In this document: piece after piece, positions 20,604-30,800 of the stretch
Numbering within the stretch: the stretch's first letter is position 1
How the letters are laid out: each line of letters begins with the position of its first letter
Assembly: GCF_004297125.1 (NCBI RefSeq)
Contig: NZ_SCVD01000014.1
Coordinates: forward strand, 1-64,000
Direction: 5' to 3'
Length of the DNA stretch: 64,000 nt
From: Phenylobacterium sp.
GTDB lineage: Bacteria; Pseudomonadota; Alphaproteobacteria; Caulobacterales; Caulobacteraceae
The notes under the pieces: generated by a model
Seen by the model: only the letters and a program-made list of their open reading frames with translations
The model's database searches: none
What the model was told of the DNA's origin: nothing
Made by a program: the position numbers and the translations under genes

Positions 20604-23423
20604 TCAGCGTGCGACGCTGGCCCGCGCCCTTGAAAGGTTGCCGCGACGGCCCTGGCCGGCCTCGGCCTCGCTGTCGTTGAGCGCCGAAAGCAGGGCCGCC
20701 TTCAGGGTGTTGCCCTTCCGCGCGTCGGTGATCTTGCCGCCGTCCTTGTCCACCACATAGAAGGCGTCGACGGCGCGTTCGCCGTAGCCGTCGATGTGCG
20801 CCGAGGTGATCTCCAGCCCGGCGTCCGACAGGGTGCGGGCCAAGGCCGCCAGCAGGCCGGGGCGGTCGCGACCCGAGGCCTCCACCACCGTCGAGCTCTC
20901 CGAGGCGTCGTTGTCCAGCATGACCGAGGTGGTGATCGCGAAGGCGGCGGCGCGGCCCAGGTCTTGGCGGCGCGGCTCGCGGCCATGCGGCTCGCCACGC
21001 GCGGCTCCGGCCAGGCTGGCGGCCAGGCGGGTCAGCACCCGCTCGTCCGTCGCGCCGAACGGCTGGCCCGTCACGTCCTGGACGTAGAAGACGTCCAGCG
21101 CCTGACCCTTGTTGGAGGTGAAGACCCGCGCCCCGACGATATTGGCCCCGGCCGCGGTGATCGCCTCGGCCAGGTCCACGAACAGGCGCGGCCGGTCGTT
21201 GGCCGCGACCACCACCTCGGAGGCGTTGAGATCGTTGCGGATCCGGCATTCCGCCGCACCGCCCGCGCCGTCCGCCGCCAGCTTGGCCAACCGGGCGTGG
21301 GTGCAGACCTCGTCGTCGACGAAGGCGGTGAAATAGGCGTCTTCCATGGCGTCGCCCCAGGTCTCGGCGCCGGGCTGGGCCTTGGCGAGGCGGACGCGCG
21401 CGTCGTAGGCGGCGTTCTCCTGGTAGCGGCGGAGCGCGGCGGCGGCGTCCGAGCCCCGGCCGCCGCGGAACACCGCCTCGGTGGCGGAATAGAGCTCGCG
21501 CATGAGTTGGCCCTTCCAGCCGTTCCACACGCCGGGGCCCACGGCGCGGATGTCGGCGACGGTCAGCACCAGCAGCAGGCGCAGCCGTTCCGGCGTCTGC
21601 ACGATGCGGGCGAAGTCGGAGACGGTGCGGGGGTCGGAGACGTCGCGCTTCTGGGCGTAGTCGCTCATCACGAGATGATGCTCGACCAGCCACGCGACCA
21701 GCTCGATCTTCGAGCGTTCCAGGCCCAGGCGCTCGCAGGCCTGCCGCGCGGCCCGGGCGCCCGCCACCTCCTGGCCGCCGGCTCCACCCTTGCCTGTGTC
21801 GTGCAGCAGCATGGCCAGGAACAGCGCCTCGCGGTCGGCGATCAGCGGCATGACCTGGGTGGCCAGCGGGTGGTCGTCCTGCAGGCGTCCGGCGGCGATG
21901 TCGGCGATGACGCCGACGGCCCGCAGAGTGTGCTCATCTACCGTGTACGAGTGGTACATGTTGAACTGCATCTGGGCGACGATCCGCCCGTACTCGGGCA
22001 GGTAGCGCCCCAGCACGCCCGCCTCGGTCATGAGCGTCAGCGTCGTGCGCGGGTCGCGACCGCGGGCGAGGATGTCCAGGAAGACCTTGGCCGCATGCCG
22101 GTCGCGCCGCACCGCCGAGGTGATCAGCGAGATCGACCGTGAGGCCGCCGTGAAGGCGTCGGGGTGCAGGTCCAGGTTCCGCTGGTCGGCGATGCGGAAC
22201 AGCCGCAGCAGGTTGATTGGGTCGTGCTCGAAGATGTCGGGGTCGACGTCCAGCCGCCCGCCGATCTCATGGAAGCCGGGCTCGGCCAGCGGCTTGCGCT
22301 TCACGCTGCGGCCCGGGATGAAGCGGCTGATGCCCTTGGGCGCCAGCTTCACCTGGTCGGCTTCCAGCTTGGCGGCGAAGACTCGGGTCAGCGCGCCGAC
22401 GTCCTTGGCGATCAGGAAATAACGGCGCATGAACCGCTCGACCGCCGGCGCGTCGCCCCGGTCGCCGTAGCCCATCCGCCGCGCGATCTCGGGCTGCAGG
22501 TCGAAGGTCAGCCGTTCTTCCGGCCGTCCGGTGGTGAAGTGCAGGTGGGCGCGCACCGCCCACAGGAAGTCGGTGGCCTGGATGAAGGCGCGGACTTCGC
22601 GGCGCGCGAACATCTCGAGCTGCAACACCTTCTCGATCGACTGGCCGGGATGCAGGTACTGGGCGATCCAGAAGAGGGTGTTCAGGTCGCGAAGCCCGCC
22701 CTTCCCCTCCTTGATGTTGGGTTCGACCATGTAGCGGCTGGCCCCGGCGCGGGCGTGGCGCTCGTCGCGCTCCTTGAGCTTGGCGGCCACGAACTCCGCC
22801 CCGGTGCCCTTGACCACGTCGGTCTGGAAGCGCCGCACCAGCTCGTCGGCCAGCTGCTCGTCGCCGGTCAGGCGCCGCGCCTCCAGGATGGAGGTGCGGA
22901 TGGTGAAGTCCTCGCGGGAGAGCTTGATGCACTCCTCGATGGTCCGGGACGCGTGGCCGACTTTGAAGCCCAGGTCCCAGAGGGCGTAGAGCATGAACTC
23001 GATCACGCTCTCAGTGTGGGCCGTCTGTTTGTAGGGCCGCACGAACAGGAGATCGATGTCGGAATAGGGCGCCAGCGTGCCGCGCCCGTATCCGCCCACC
23101 GCCATCAGGGCCAGGCGCTCCCCCTCGGTGGGGTTGCGGGCCCGGAACACGTGGACGGTGGTGAAGTCCCAGAGCGCGGTGATGACCTCGTCGGTGACGC
23201 CCGACAGCAGGCGCGCGGTCTCGATGCCGCCCGCGCCGTTCTCCAGCCGCTCCTTGGCGATCATCCGGCCGCGGAACAGGGCCGCCTTCAGGACATCCAG
23301 CGCCCCCTTCCGCTGGGCCGCCTGGTCGCCCAGGTTCTCCAGCGCAGCAGCCGAGAGCTGCGCGCGCAGCCGCACGCCGTCGACGACGTATTCCAGGCGA
23401 GTAGGTTTGAGGCGCGTGACCAT
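20604..23423 (-). CDS. glnD: PII uridylyltransferase/uridylyl-removing enzyme
   Basis: Bifunctional nitrogen sensor that uridylylates PII proteins when nitrogen is low and removes UMP when glutamine is high. The 939-residue protein has the nucleotidyltransferase motif GGYGRGTLAPYSDIDLLFV near residue 110, an HD hydrolase domain (AMLLHDTGKGG), and two C-terminal ACT domains (DRPRLFVDLAEAITAAGAN; GRDRPGLLAALARTLSDAG) that bind glutamine. Complete. It is upstream of the helicase by 79 bp; a dispersed palindromic repeat sits just before its start. Confidence 0.97.
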   Translation of the reverse strand: MVTRLKPTRLEYVVDGVRLRAQLSAAALENLGDQAAQRKGALDVLKAALFRGRMIAKERLENGAGGIETARLLSGVTDEVITALWDFTTVHVFRARNPTEGERLALMAVGGYGRGTLAPYSDIDLLFVRPYKQTAHTESVIEFMLYALWDLGFKVGHASRTIEECIKLSREDFTIRTSILEARRLTGDEQLADELVRRFQTDVVKGTGAEFVAAKLKERDERHARAGASRYMVEPNIKEGKGGLRDLNTLFWIAQYLHPGQSIEKVLQLEMFARREVRAFIQATDFLWAVRAHLHFTTGRPEERLTFDLQPEIARRMGYGDRGDAPAVERFMRRYFLIAKDVGALTRVFAAKLEADQVKLAPKGISRFIPGRSVKRKPLAEPGFHEIGGRLDVDPDIFEHDPINLLRLFRIADQRNLDLHPDAFTAASRSISLITSAVRRDRHAAKVFLDILARGRDPRTTLTLMTEAGVLGRYLPEYGRIVAQMQFNMYHSYTVDEHTLRAVGVIADIAAGRLQDDHPLATQVMPLIADREALFLAMLLHDTGKGGAGGQEVAGARAARQACERLGLERSKIELVAWLVEHHLVMSDYAQKRDVSDPRTVSDFARIVQTPERLRLLLVLTVADIRAVGPGVWNGWKGQLMRELYSATEAVFRGGRGSDAAAALRRYQENAAYDARVRLAKAQPGAETWGDAMEDAYFTAFVDDEVCTHARLAKLAADGAGGAAECRIRNDLNASEVVVAANDRPRLFVDLAEAITAAGANIVGARVFTSNKGQALDVFYVQDVTGQPFGATDERVLTRLAASLAGAARGEPHGREPRRQDLGRAAAFAITTSVMLDNDASESSTVVEASGRDRPGLLAALARTLSDAGLEITSAHIDGYGERAVDAFYVVDKDGGKITDARKGNTLKAALLSALNDSEAEAGQGRRGNLSRARASVAR

Positions 23424-23432
23424 GGCGGGCTA

Positions 23433-23481
23433 GAGCGCATCCCGCCAAAGTGGGAACCGGCTTGGCGACAAGGATGCGCTC
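23433..23481. repeat. Palindromic dispersed repeat (GAGCGC-type)
   Basis: GAGCGCATCC ... GGATGCGCTC, a 10-bp perfect outer stem, encloses CGCCAA ... TTGGCG and a central AGTGGGAACCGGC. The same architecture (GAGCGC-x, GGCGAA, GTGG-x-ACCGG, TTCGCC, x-GCGC) recurs at 45051-45096. It is an extragenic palindromic element of a kind common in alphaproteobacteria. The rest of the 206-bp gap (23424-23629) shows nothing else clear. Confidence 0.8.
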
Positions 23482-23629
23482 CACTTTCAGTCTAAGGAAC
23501 GGGCTCACCCGAACGGGTGAGCCCTGGGGCATATAGGACGCTTCGTTAACGGGCGCAGGAGGTTCCCGCTTTTCCCTGCGCGAACGGGCCGCTATCCCCA
23601 CGCCCCGCGTGCGAGAGTTGGCGTAACCC

Positions 23630-23971
23630 ATGGGCAGAGGATCGTATCGCGGCGGCTCCACCCCGGTGGGCTGGAACGCCAACAGCTATGTCGCCCCAAG
23701 GCTCACCGGCCGGACCCGCAAGGGCAAGGCCCTGATCAAGGACCTCACCGCCCGGACGGCCCAGAGCCGCGCCGAACAGGCCGGCCAGGACGAACGGGCC
23801 CGCAAACGCCATGGCCTGGCGCCCGCGAAGGCCAAGCCGGCTTCCAGTCAGCCGCTGGCCGTCAGCTCCGGCAAGTCGGGGATCGCGGACGCAGCGCGCA
23901 AGCGGCTGAAGGCCAAGGCCGGGTCGGCGTTCACGGTGACGGTGGTGAAGCGGAGGCGGGTGAGGCGGTGA
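23630..23971 (+). CDS. Small basic protein of unknown function
   Basis: A 113-residue Lys/Arg-rich protein with no recognised domain: MGRGSYRGGSTPVGWNANSY at the start, a helical Ala/Lys/Arg middle and a VVKRRRVRR end. Third codon positions are overwhelmingly G/C in this frame, which supports real coding. The Shine-Dalgarno is weak. It is divergent from glnD and convergent with mutS. The charge suggests binding to nucleic acid or the ribosome (inference only). Confidence 0.6.
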   Translation: MGRGSYRGGSTPVGWNANSYVAPRLTGRTRKGKALIKDLTARTAQSRAEQAGQDERARKRHGLAPAKAKPASSQPLAVSSGKSGIADAARKRLKAKAGSAFTVTVVKRRRVRR

Positions 23972-24004
23972 GCAATACCCGCCCCCTTCATGGGCAGGGA
24001 GAGC

Positions 24005-26695
24005 TCACCCCAGCAACCCCTTGAGCCGGTAGAGCGCGTCCATCGCCTCGCGCGGGCTCATGCCGTCGACGTCGAGGACCTGCAGAGCCTCCTCGACCTT
24101 GCTGGGGCCGAACCTGGTCTCGGGCTCGGCGACGGCGGCGAACAGGGGCAGGTCGTCGAGGTTGGCGGGGCCGGCGGCCTCGCGTTCCAGCCGCTCCAGC
24201 ACCTGGCGGGCGCGGCTGACCACCGGGCCGGGCACGCCCGCCAGCTTGGCGACCTGGACGCCGTAGCTGCGGTCGGCGGGACCCGGGCCCGCCTCATGCA
24301 GGAAGATCAGGTCGCCGTTCCACTCCTTGGCCTTGAGGCTGAGGTTGGAGACGTGGGCCAGCCGCCCCTCCAGCACCGCCAGCTCGTGATAGTGCGTCGC
24401 GAACAGCGCGCGGCAGCGGTTGGTCTCGTGCAGGGCCTCGGCGCAGGCCCAGGCGATGGCCAGGCCGTCGTAGGTGGCGGTGCCGCGGCCGATCTCGTCC
24501 AGGATCACCAGGCTGCGCGGGGTCGCCTGGCTGAGGATGGCGGCGGTCTCCACCATCTCCATCATGAAGGTCGAGCGGCCGCGGGCCAGGTCGTCGCCGG
24601 CGCCCACGCGGCTGAACAGCCGGTCCACGACGCCGAGGCGCAGGCGCCTGGCGGGGACGAAGCAGCCGGCCTGGGCCAGCACGGCCAGGAGCGCGTTCTG
24701 GCGCAGGAAGGTCGACTTGCCCGCCATGTTCGGCCCGGTGACCAGCGACAGGCGCGCGCCGCCCACGCCGGCCCCGTCCAGCCGGCAATCGTTGGGGGTG
24801 AAGGCGTCGCCGGCCCGGCGCACGGCGGCCTCGACCACGGGGTGGCGGGCGGCCTCGGCCTCGAAGGCGGTGGAGCGGTCCACCACCGGACGGGTGGCGC
24901 CCACGTCGTCGGCCCATTCGGCCAGGGCGGACGCCACATCCAGGGTCGCGGCGGCCATGGCGGCGGCCTGGATCGCCTGGGCCACGCCGATGGCCGCGCC
25001 GCGCCAGGCTTCGAAGGTCTCCAGCTCGATGGCCAGGGTCCGCTCGGCCGCCTGGGCGATCCGCGCGTCCAGTTCGGCCAGCTCGACCGTCGTGAACCGG
25101 ACCTGGTTGGCGAGGGTCTGGCGGTGGATGAAGGTCGCGTTCAGCGGCGCCGTCATCAGCGGCTCGGCCGCCTTGGCGGTGGTCTCGACGAAGTAGCCCA
25201 GCACGGCGTTGTGGCGGACCTTGAGCGACACGCCGCTCTCGCCGGCCAACCGCGCCTCCAGCGCCAGGATCACGCGCCGGCTGTCGTCGCGCAGGGCGCG
25301 GGCCTGATCCAGCTCGGGCCGCACGCCATCGGCCACGAAGCCGCCGTCGCGGGTGAGCGCCGGCAAGTCGGGGCCCAGCCCCTGGATCAGCAGGTCGCGG
25401 AAGGCCGCCAGGTCGGGCGAATTCGCCAGGTGCAGGGCCGACAGCGCCTGGGCCGTTTCCGCCGGCAGGGTCAGGAGCGGGTCCCTGGTGTCGGTGAAAA
25501 GCTGGCAGACCGCCTGGCCGGTGTTCAGGCCGTCTCGCAAGGCGCCGAGATCGCGCGGACCGCCCCGGCCCAGGGCCAGGCGGCTGAGCGCGCGGGCCAT
25601 GTCGGGCAGGCCCTTCAGCGCCTCGCGCAGCTTCTGGCGCTGCGGGCGGCGCTCGCAGAACCAGGCCACCGCGTCCAGGCGGGCGTCGATGGCGGCCGGG
25701 TCCAGCAGGGGCCGCGCCAGCCGCGAGGCCAGCATCCGCGCGCCGGGCGCGGTCACCGTGCGGTCGATGGCGGAGAGCAGCGAGCCGTCGCGGGCCCCGG
25801 AGGTGGATTTCTCGATCTCCAGGCTGTTCCGCGTCGCCGGGTCGATGACCATGACGTCGGCCTCGCCCGCCCGGCGGGGGGCGGAGAGCGCGGGCATCCG
25901 GCCGGCCTGGGTCGTCTCCAGGTGCGCGGCGATCAGGCCCAGGGCCGAGATTTCCGCGCCGGAGAGCTGGCCGAAGCCGTCCAGGGTGTCGACACCGTAC
26001 AGGCGCTTCAGCCGGGTCTCGGACGCGCCGGGTTCGGCCAGCGCGCTGGGCATCGGCTGGACGAAGCCGCCGGCCTGTTTCAGCGCCTGCGACACCGCCT
26101 CGTCGGCGAACAGCCGGTCGGGGACCAGGATCTCGGACGGCCCCAGCGCCGCCAGGGTCGAGGCCAGGCCGGAGACGGTGATCGACAGGCACTCGACCTC
26201 GCCGGTGGAGAGCTCCACGCAGGCCACCGCCGCGGCGCCGGCGCGCACGGACACGGCCGCCAGCCGGTTCGCGCCGCGCGCGTCCAGCAGGCCGTCCTCG
26301 GTCAGGGTGCCCGGCGTGACGACCCGCACCACGTCGCGGCGCACGACGGCCTTGTGGCCGCCGCGCCGCTTGGCCTCGGCGGCGTCCTCCAGCTGGTCGC
26401 AGAGCGCCACCTTGAACCCGGCCCGCACCAGCTTGGCGAGATAGGCCTCCATGGCGTGGGCCGGCACGCCGGCCATCGGGATCGGGGCGCCGCCGTGCTG
26501 GCCTCGGGCGGTCAGGGTGATGCCGAGGATCGCGGCGGCCTTCTGCGCGTCCTCGAAGAACAGCTCGTAGAAGTCGCCCATCCGGAAGAACACCAGGGCG
26601 TCGGGCTGGCGGGCCTTGGCCTCGAAATACTGCGCCATCACCGGCGTGGCGCCGGCGGCGGGATCGGGGGTTGCGGCGGAGACCTGGGCGTTCAT
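24005..26695 (-). CDS. mutS: DNA mismatch repair protein MutS
   Basis: Recognises mismatches and recruits MutL. The 896-residue protein has the mismatch-binding N-terminal domain with FFRMGDFYELFFEDA (the Phe-x-Glu wedge), core and clamp domains, the ATPase Walker A VTGPNMAGKSTFLRQNA near residue 660, and LVILDEIGRGTATYDGLAIA. I chose the ATG at 26695 (MNAQVSAATPDP); an upstream ATG at 26797 only adds a non-conserved stretch that runs into the divergent GNAT gene. The C-terminal region ends LYRLKGLLG. Confidence 0.97.
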   Translation of the reverse strand: MNAQVSAATPDPAAGATPVMAQYFEAKARQPDALVFFRMGDFYELFFEDAQKAAAILGITLTARGQHGGAPIPMAGVPAHAMEAYLAKLVRAGFKVALCDQLEDAAEAKRRGGHKAVVRRDVVRVVTPGTLTEDGLLDARGANRLAAVSVRAGAAAVACVELSTGEVECLSITVSGLASTLAALGPSEILVPDRLFADEAVSQALKQAGGFVQPMPSALAEPGASETRLKRLYGVDTLDGFGQLSGAEISALGLIAAHLETTQAGRMPALSAPRRAGEADVMVIDPATRNSLEIEKSTSGARDGSLLSAIDRTVTAPGARMLASRLARPLLDPAAIDARLDAVAWFCERRPQRQKLREALKGLPDMARALSRLALGRGGPRDLGALRDGLNTGQAVCQLFTDTRDPLLTLPAETAQALSALHLANSPDLAAFRDLLIQGLGPDLPALTRDGGFVADGVRPELDQARALRDDSRRVILALEARLAGESGVSLKVRHNAVLGYFVETTAKAAEPLMTAPLNATFIHRQTLANQVRFTTVELAELDARIAQAAERTLAIELETFEAWRGAAIGVAQAIQAAAMAAATLDVASALAEWADDVGATRPVVDRSTAFEAEAARHPVVEAAVRRAGDAFTPNDCRLDGAGVGGARLSLVTGPNMAGKSTFLRQNALLAVLAQAGCFVPARRLRLGVVDRLFSRVGAGDDLARGRSTFMMEMVETAAILSQATPRSLVILDEIGRGTATYDGLAIAWACAEALHETNRCRALFATHYHELAVLEGRLAHVSNLSLKAKEWNGDLIFLHEAGPGPADRSYGVQVAKLAGVPGPVVSRARQVLERLEREAAGPANLDDLPLFAAVAEPETRFGPSKVEEALQVLDVDGMSPREAMDALYRLKGLLG

Positions 26696-26774
26696 TGGCT
26701 GCGGGACGCTAGAGGATGCGTTCGAGTCCCGCACCCCCTTGAACCGGGTCGCGCGAACGCCAAGCTGTGGATAG

Positions 26775-27335
26775 ATGGCCCACGGCAGCGTCGACACGCA
26801 GTTTGTGCTCTTCCCCGCCGGCCCCGCGGACGCGGAGGCGCTGGGCCGCGTGCATGTCGCCTCCTGGCGCGAGACGTATCGCGGCCTCCTGCCCGACGCC
26901 TATCTGGCCCGAATGTCGGCCGAGGCGCACACCCGACGTTTCGCCCGCGCCCTCCTGCATCCCGGCCCGGACGACGTCACCCTGGCCGCGGCCGACCGCG
27001 GGGGGATCGTGGGCTATGCCCAGGGCGGACCGTCGCGGCGCCAGGTCGCCGGGGAAGCCGAGATCGCCACGCTCTACCTGCTGAAGAGCGCCCAGAACCG
27101 GGGCGTGGGCGCGCGCCTGCTGGTCGAGACCGCCCGGGCCCTGGCGGCCCACGGCGCCGTCTCGCTGGTGGTCTCGGTGCTGCGCGACAACGTCGCGGCC
27201 CGCGGCTTCTACGAGCACCTCGGCGGCGCGGCCGAGCCGGCGCGGCTGGAACCCGGGCCCGGCGGCGCCATGCTGCACGAGGTCGCCTACGTGTGGGCGG
27301 ATATCCGGACGCTGATCGGCGAGCCTCCGCGCTGA
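26775..27335 (+). CDS. GNAT-family N-acetyltransferase
   Basis: Acetyl-CoA-dependent acetyltransferase of unknown substrate, 186 residues. It has WRETYRGLLPDAYL at the N-terminus, the acetyl-CoA loop LLKSAQNRGVGARLLV near residue 105, and VLRDNVAARGFYEHLGG towards the end, as in the YitH/PhnO-like small-molecule type. Divergent from mutS with a 79-bp gap. Substrate cannot be read from the sequence. Confidence 0.88.
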   Translation: MAHGSVDTQFVLFPAGPADAEALGRVHVASWRETYRGLLPDAYLARMSAEAHTRRFARALLHPGPDDVTLAAADRGGIVGYAQGGPSRRQVAGEAEIATLYLLKSAQNRGVGARLLVETARALAAHGAVSLVVSVLRDNVAARGFYEHLGGAAEPARLEPGPGGAMLHEVAYVWADIRTLIGEPPR

Positions 27336-27400
27336 AAGCCAGAGGGGTAAGGGCCCCCGCGGCTCAGCGACCGAGCAAGAACCATCTCACCCGCCGATCA

Positions 27401-27438
27401 CCTCCACCGCCGCCCATCTCAGGGGGGCGCATGGAGGG
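27401..27438 (-). terminator. Hairpin downstream of trxA
   Basis: CCTCCACCGCCGCCC ... GGGGGGCGCATGGAGG forms a stem with an internal mismatch in the 113-bp gap between the convergent GNAT gene and trxA. No T tract; it may mark the ends of both genes. Confidence 0.45.
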
Positions 27439-27448
27439 GAGGGAAAAC

Positions 27449-27778
27449 TCAGGCCGCGACGCCCGCCTCGGCCAGCCACTCCAGGATCTTCTGCTTGGGC
27501 ATGGCGCCGACCTTCATCGAGGCCATCTGGCCGCCCTTGAACAGCATCATGGTGGGGATGCCGCGCACGCCGTAGCGCGAGGGGGTGGTCGGGCTCTGCT
27601 CGATGTCGAGCTTGGCGATCGTCACCTTGCCGGCCAGCTCTTCCGAGAGCTGCTCCAGCGCCGGGGCGATCTGCTTGCACGGGCCGCACCATTCCGCCCA
27701 GAAGTCGACCAGGACGGGGGTTTCGGACCCCAGGACGTCGGCTTGGAAGCTGTCGTCGGTGACCTTCACGGTGCTCAT
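27449..27778 (-). CDS. trxA: Thioredoxin
   Basis: General cytosolic disulfide reductase, 109 residues, canonical length. Active site WCGPCKQ in FWAEWCGPCKQIAPALEQL near residue 32 and the cis-Pro loop RGIPTMMLFKGG near residue 73. The AGGAG is placed about 7 nt before the ATG at 27778. Located 77 bp after addA, a conserved order (addB-addA-trxA) in alphaproteobacteria. Confidence 0.97.
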   Translation of the reverse strand: MSTVKVTDDSFQADVLGSETPVLVDFWAEWCGPCKQIAPALEQLSEELAGKVTIAKLDIEQSPTTPSRYGVRGIPTMMLFKGGQMASMKVGAMPKQKILEWLAEAGVAA

Positions 27779-27830
27779 TCGAAAACTCCTATGGCGCGTC
27801 GGAATGCCCGACGCCGCCTCTCAGGTCCGC

Positions 27831-27859
27831 GATGTAGGCGGCCCCCGACCCTGTATCAA
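27831..27859 (-). promoter_or_regulatory. Possible trxA promoter
   Basis: Minus-strand TTGATA (27859-27854), a 17-nt spacer and TACATC (27836-27831), overlapping the addA stop. The -10 is weak, so this is tentative. Confidence 0.3.
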
Positions 27860-30800
27860 CCGTCACGGCGGAGCTCGGCAAGGGTTTGGGCGACGAGGTT
27901 TTCTGGAACCGGCATCAGCTTCGGGCCATCGGTCCAGACGATGGCGGCCTCCACGCGGCGGCTGGGGAAGATGTCGGCCAGCACCGCGCAGTAGAGCGCC
28001 ATTTGCCGCAGATAGGCCGGGTCGGCCGCCTCGATGCGGTCCGGCGAGGGCCGGTTGGTCTTGAAATCCACCACCAGCACCCGGTCGGGCAGCACCACCA
28101 GCCGGTCGATCCGGCCAGAAATCCTTAGGCCCGGCGGCAGGGCGGCGGCGGTCCCGGCCACGGCGATCTCGCCCCGCGAACCGGCCCCGAACACCTCGGC
28201 GAAACGGGCGTCGTTCAGCACCGACAGGGCCGCCTCGGCCATTTCCGCGCGTTGGGGCCCGGTCAGGTCGGCCTCGCGGGCCAGCAGGGCCGCGGCGCCC
28301 GCCGGCCGCTCGCCGGCCGGCAGGTCGGGCAGCAGTTGCAGCAGCCGGTGGATCAGGTCCCCGCGGCGGAACCGGCCCAGTCCCTGCGCGGCCGCCAGCG
28401 GCGAAGGGGCCGGCACGGCGGCGCCTTCCCCCAGGTCCGAGGGCGAGGCGTAGCGGGCGTAGGCCTCCGGCGGCGCCACGGCGCCGGTCCAGGCGGGCAG
28501 GGCGGCCGTCGTGACCTCCACGCCGGCCCGGGCGCCCAGGGCCTTCGGGTCCGGCCCGAAGCGGTCGAACGACAGCTCGCCGCTCTGCACCGTCCGCACG
28601 CCCTCGGCGATGTCGGCGTGGGCCAGGGCGTCGCGGATCGCACCCCACCAGCCGCGCAGCTTGGCCTGGTCGGTCCGCTCCGCCACCCGGCCGCACAGCA
28701 CCAGCCGGTCGCGGGCCCGGGTCAGGGCCACGTAGAGCAGGCGGTAGGCCTCTGCCTCCTCGCGGACCGCGCGGTCCTCCCGCGCCTTCGCCGTCGCCTC
28801 GCAGTCGCGCGCCGAGGACGAGCACCACAGGAAGCCGTCGCCGCCGTCGTGGCGCACCCGCATCAGCGGCGAGCCCCGCGCCGTCTGGGTGAGCGTGGTC
28901 TCCGGCAGGAAGACGATCGGCGCCTCCAGGCCCTTGGCGCCGTGGGCGGTCATCACCCGCACCTCGCGCCGCTCGGCCTCCATCTCCCGCTTCACGGTGA
29001 TGTCCAGGCCGGCCAGTTCGGCGGCCAGGGCCTCCAGGTCGTGGACCCCGCGGGCCTCGGCGGCCAGCACCTGGTTCAGGAACTCGTCCAGGGCGTCTTC
29101 GGCCTCCGACCCCAGCCGGCGCAGCAGGCGCTGGCGCATGGAGCGGCCCTCGGCGTCGATGACGCCCAGCAGGCGCGAATAGAGCTCGAACGGCTGGCGC
29201 ACCTTCGCCTCGGCCAGGGCGTGGGCCAGGAAGCCGCAGGCCTCCGCCCAGTCGGCCCGCTCGGTCGCTCGCCGCTGCAGCCGTGTCCACAACGGCTCCT
29301 TCCCCCGGCCGTGGGCGAGGTCGTACAGGCTGTCGTCGGTCAGGCCGCAGAACGGGCTCTTCAGCAGCGCCGCCAGGGTCAGCTCGTCGCCGGGGAACAG
29401 CAGGAACCTGGCCAGGGCCACCAGGTCGTCGAAGACGATGTGCTCGGAAAGGGCCAGCCGGTCGGCGCCGGCCACCGGAATGCCCGCATGCTTCAGCGCC
29501 CGCAGGATCTCCTCGAACAGGGCGCGCCGGCGGCGCACCAGGATCAGGACGTCGCCCGCATGGGCCGGACGCTCGGCCTTCAGGTCCTTGTCGTAGACCG
29601 CGTCGCCGCGGGCGATCAGCGCCGCGATCTCGCCCGCGATCCGGCGGGCCAGCCTGCGGTTGGCGCTGTCCTCGGGCTCGGCGTCCAGCGGCGCGTCCCA
29701 GGCCTCGCGCTCCTCGCCCTTCTTCTCGACTTCCAGCGGCCAGACGTCGACGCACCCCAGATGGGCCTTTCGATACGCGGCGGGCTCGTGGCGGACGGGC
29801 TCCGGGTCGGGCTCGTCGCGGGGGCGGACCGCCTGCCCCAGGTCCGGCGGCGAGAAGACGGCGTCGACGAAGGAAAGCACCTGCGGCGTCGAGCGCCATG
29901 AGGTCAGGAGGTCCACCCGCTCGAAACGGTAGCCGGCGCCCACTGCGCGGTCCCGGTGGAACTCGAACTGGCGCATCAGCATCTCCGGCTGCGCGCCCTG
30001 GAACGAATAGATCGACTGCTTCTCGTCGCCCACCACGAACAGCCGCCGCTGGCGGGCCTCGCCCTGCACGCCGGCCCCGGCGAAGAACTCCTCGCTCAGC
30101 GCGTTGACGATGGTCCACTGGTCCGGCGCCGTGTCCTGCGCCTCGTCCAGCAGGATGTGGTCGATGCCGCCGTCCAGCTTGTAGAGCACCCACGAGGCCG
30201 CCGGCCGGTCGCGCAGCAGGTGGCAGGCCTTCTCGATCAGGTCGGCGAAGTCGAGCGCGCCCGCCGCCGTCTTCTCGATGCGGTAGGCCTCGAGATAGGC
30301 GTTGGCCAGGGTCAGGGCATAGACCGTGTCCTGGGCGACCTGGGCGGCGCGCACCCGCAGGCGGGCGTCATGCAGGCGGGTCTGCTCGGCCAGGAGCTGG
30401 ATCCGCAGACCTTCGTGCGCCTTCAGGCCGCTGGTCTTGCCGACCCATTTGACCCCGTCGCCCTCGCCCTTCTCGGTGAAGAGCACGGCCAGCGCCTGTT
30501 CGAAGGTCGCGCCCGGATCGTCGGCGACGACCGCCATCTGGGCGGCGCACTTCTGGTCGGTGACCCCGCCCAGGCGGAGCACGTCGGCGGCCCCGCGCCA
30601 CAGCTCACGGTCCAGCCGCGCCATGGCCTCGGCGGCGAGGCTCTCGGGGTCGGCGCCGCGCGGCACGTCCACCGCCCGCCAGACCCAGCCTGTCGCACCC
30701 TCCAGCCCGCCCTCGCGCGCCAGGAAGGCCGACAGGGCGCCGCGGCGGGCCTCGAAGTCGGCGAACATCGCCTGGAAGCTCTGGAAGTCCAGCGCCACCG

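Noticed and set aside
23990-27994. 1334-codon open frame on the plus strand
   Set aside because: Antisense to mutS and trxA and out of frame with the GNAT gene; composition is typical of shadow frames with no domain.
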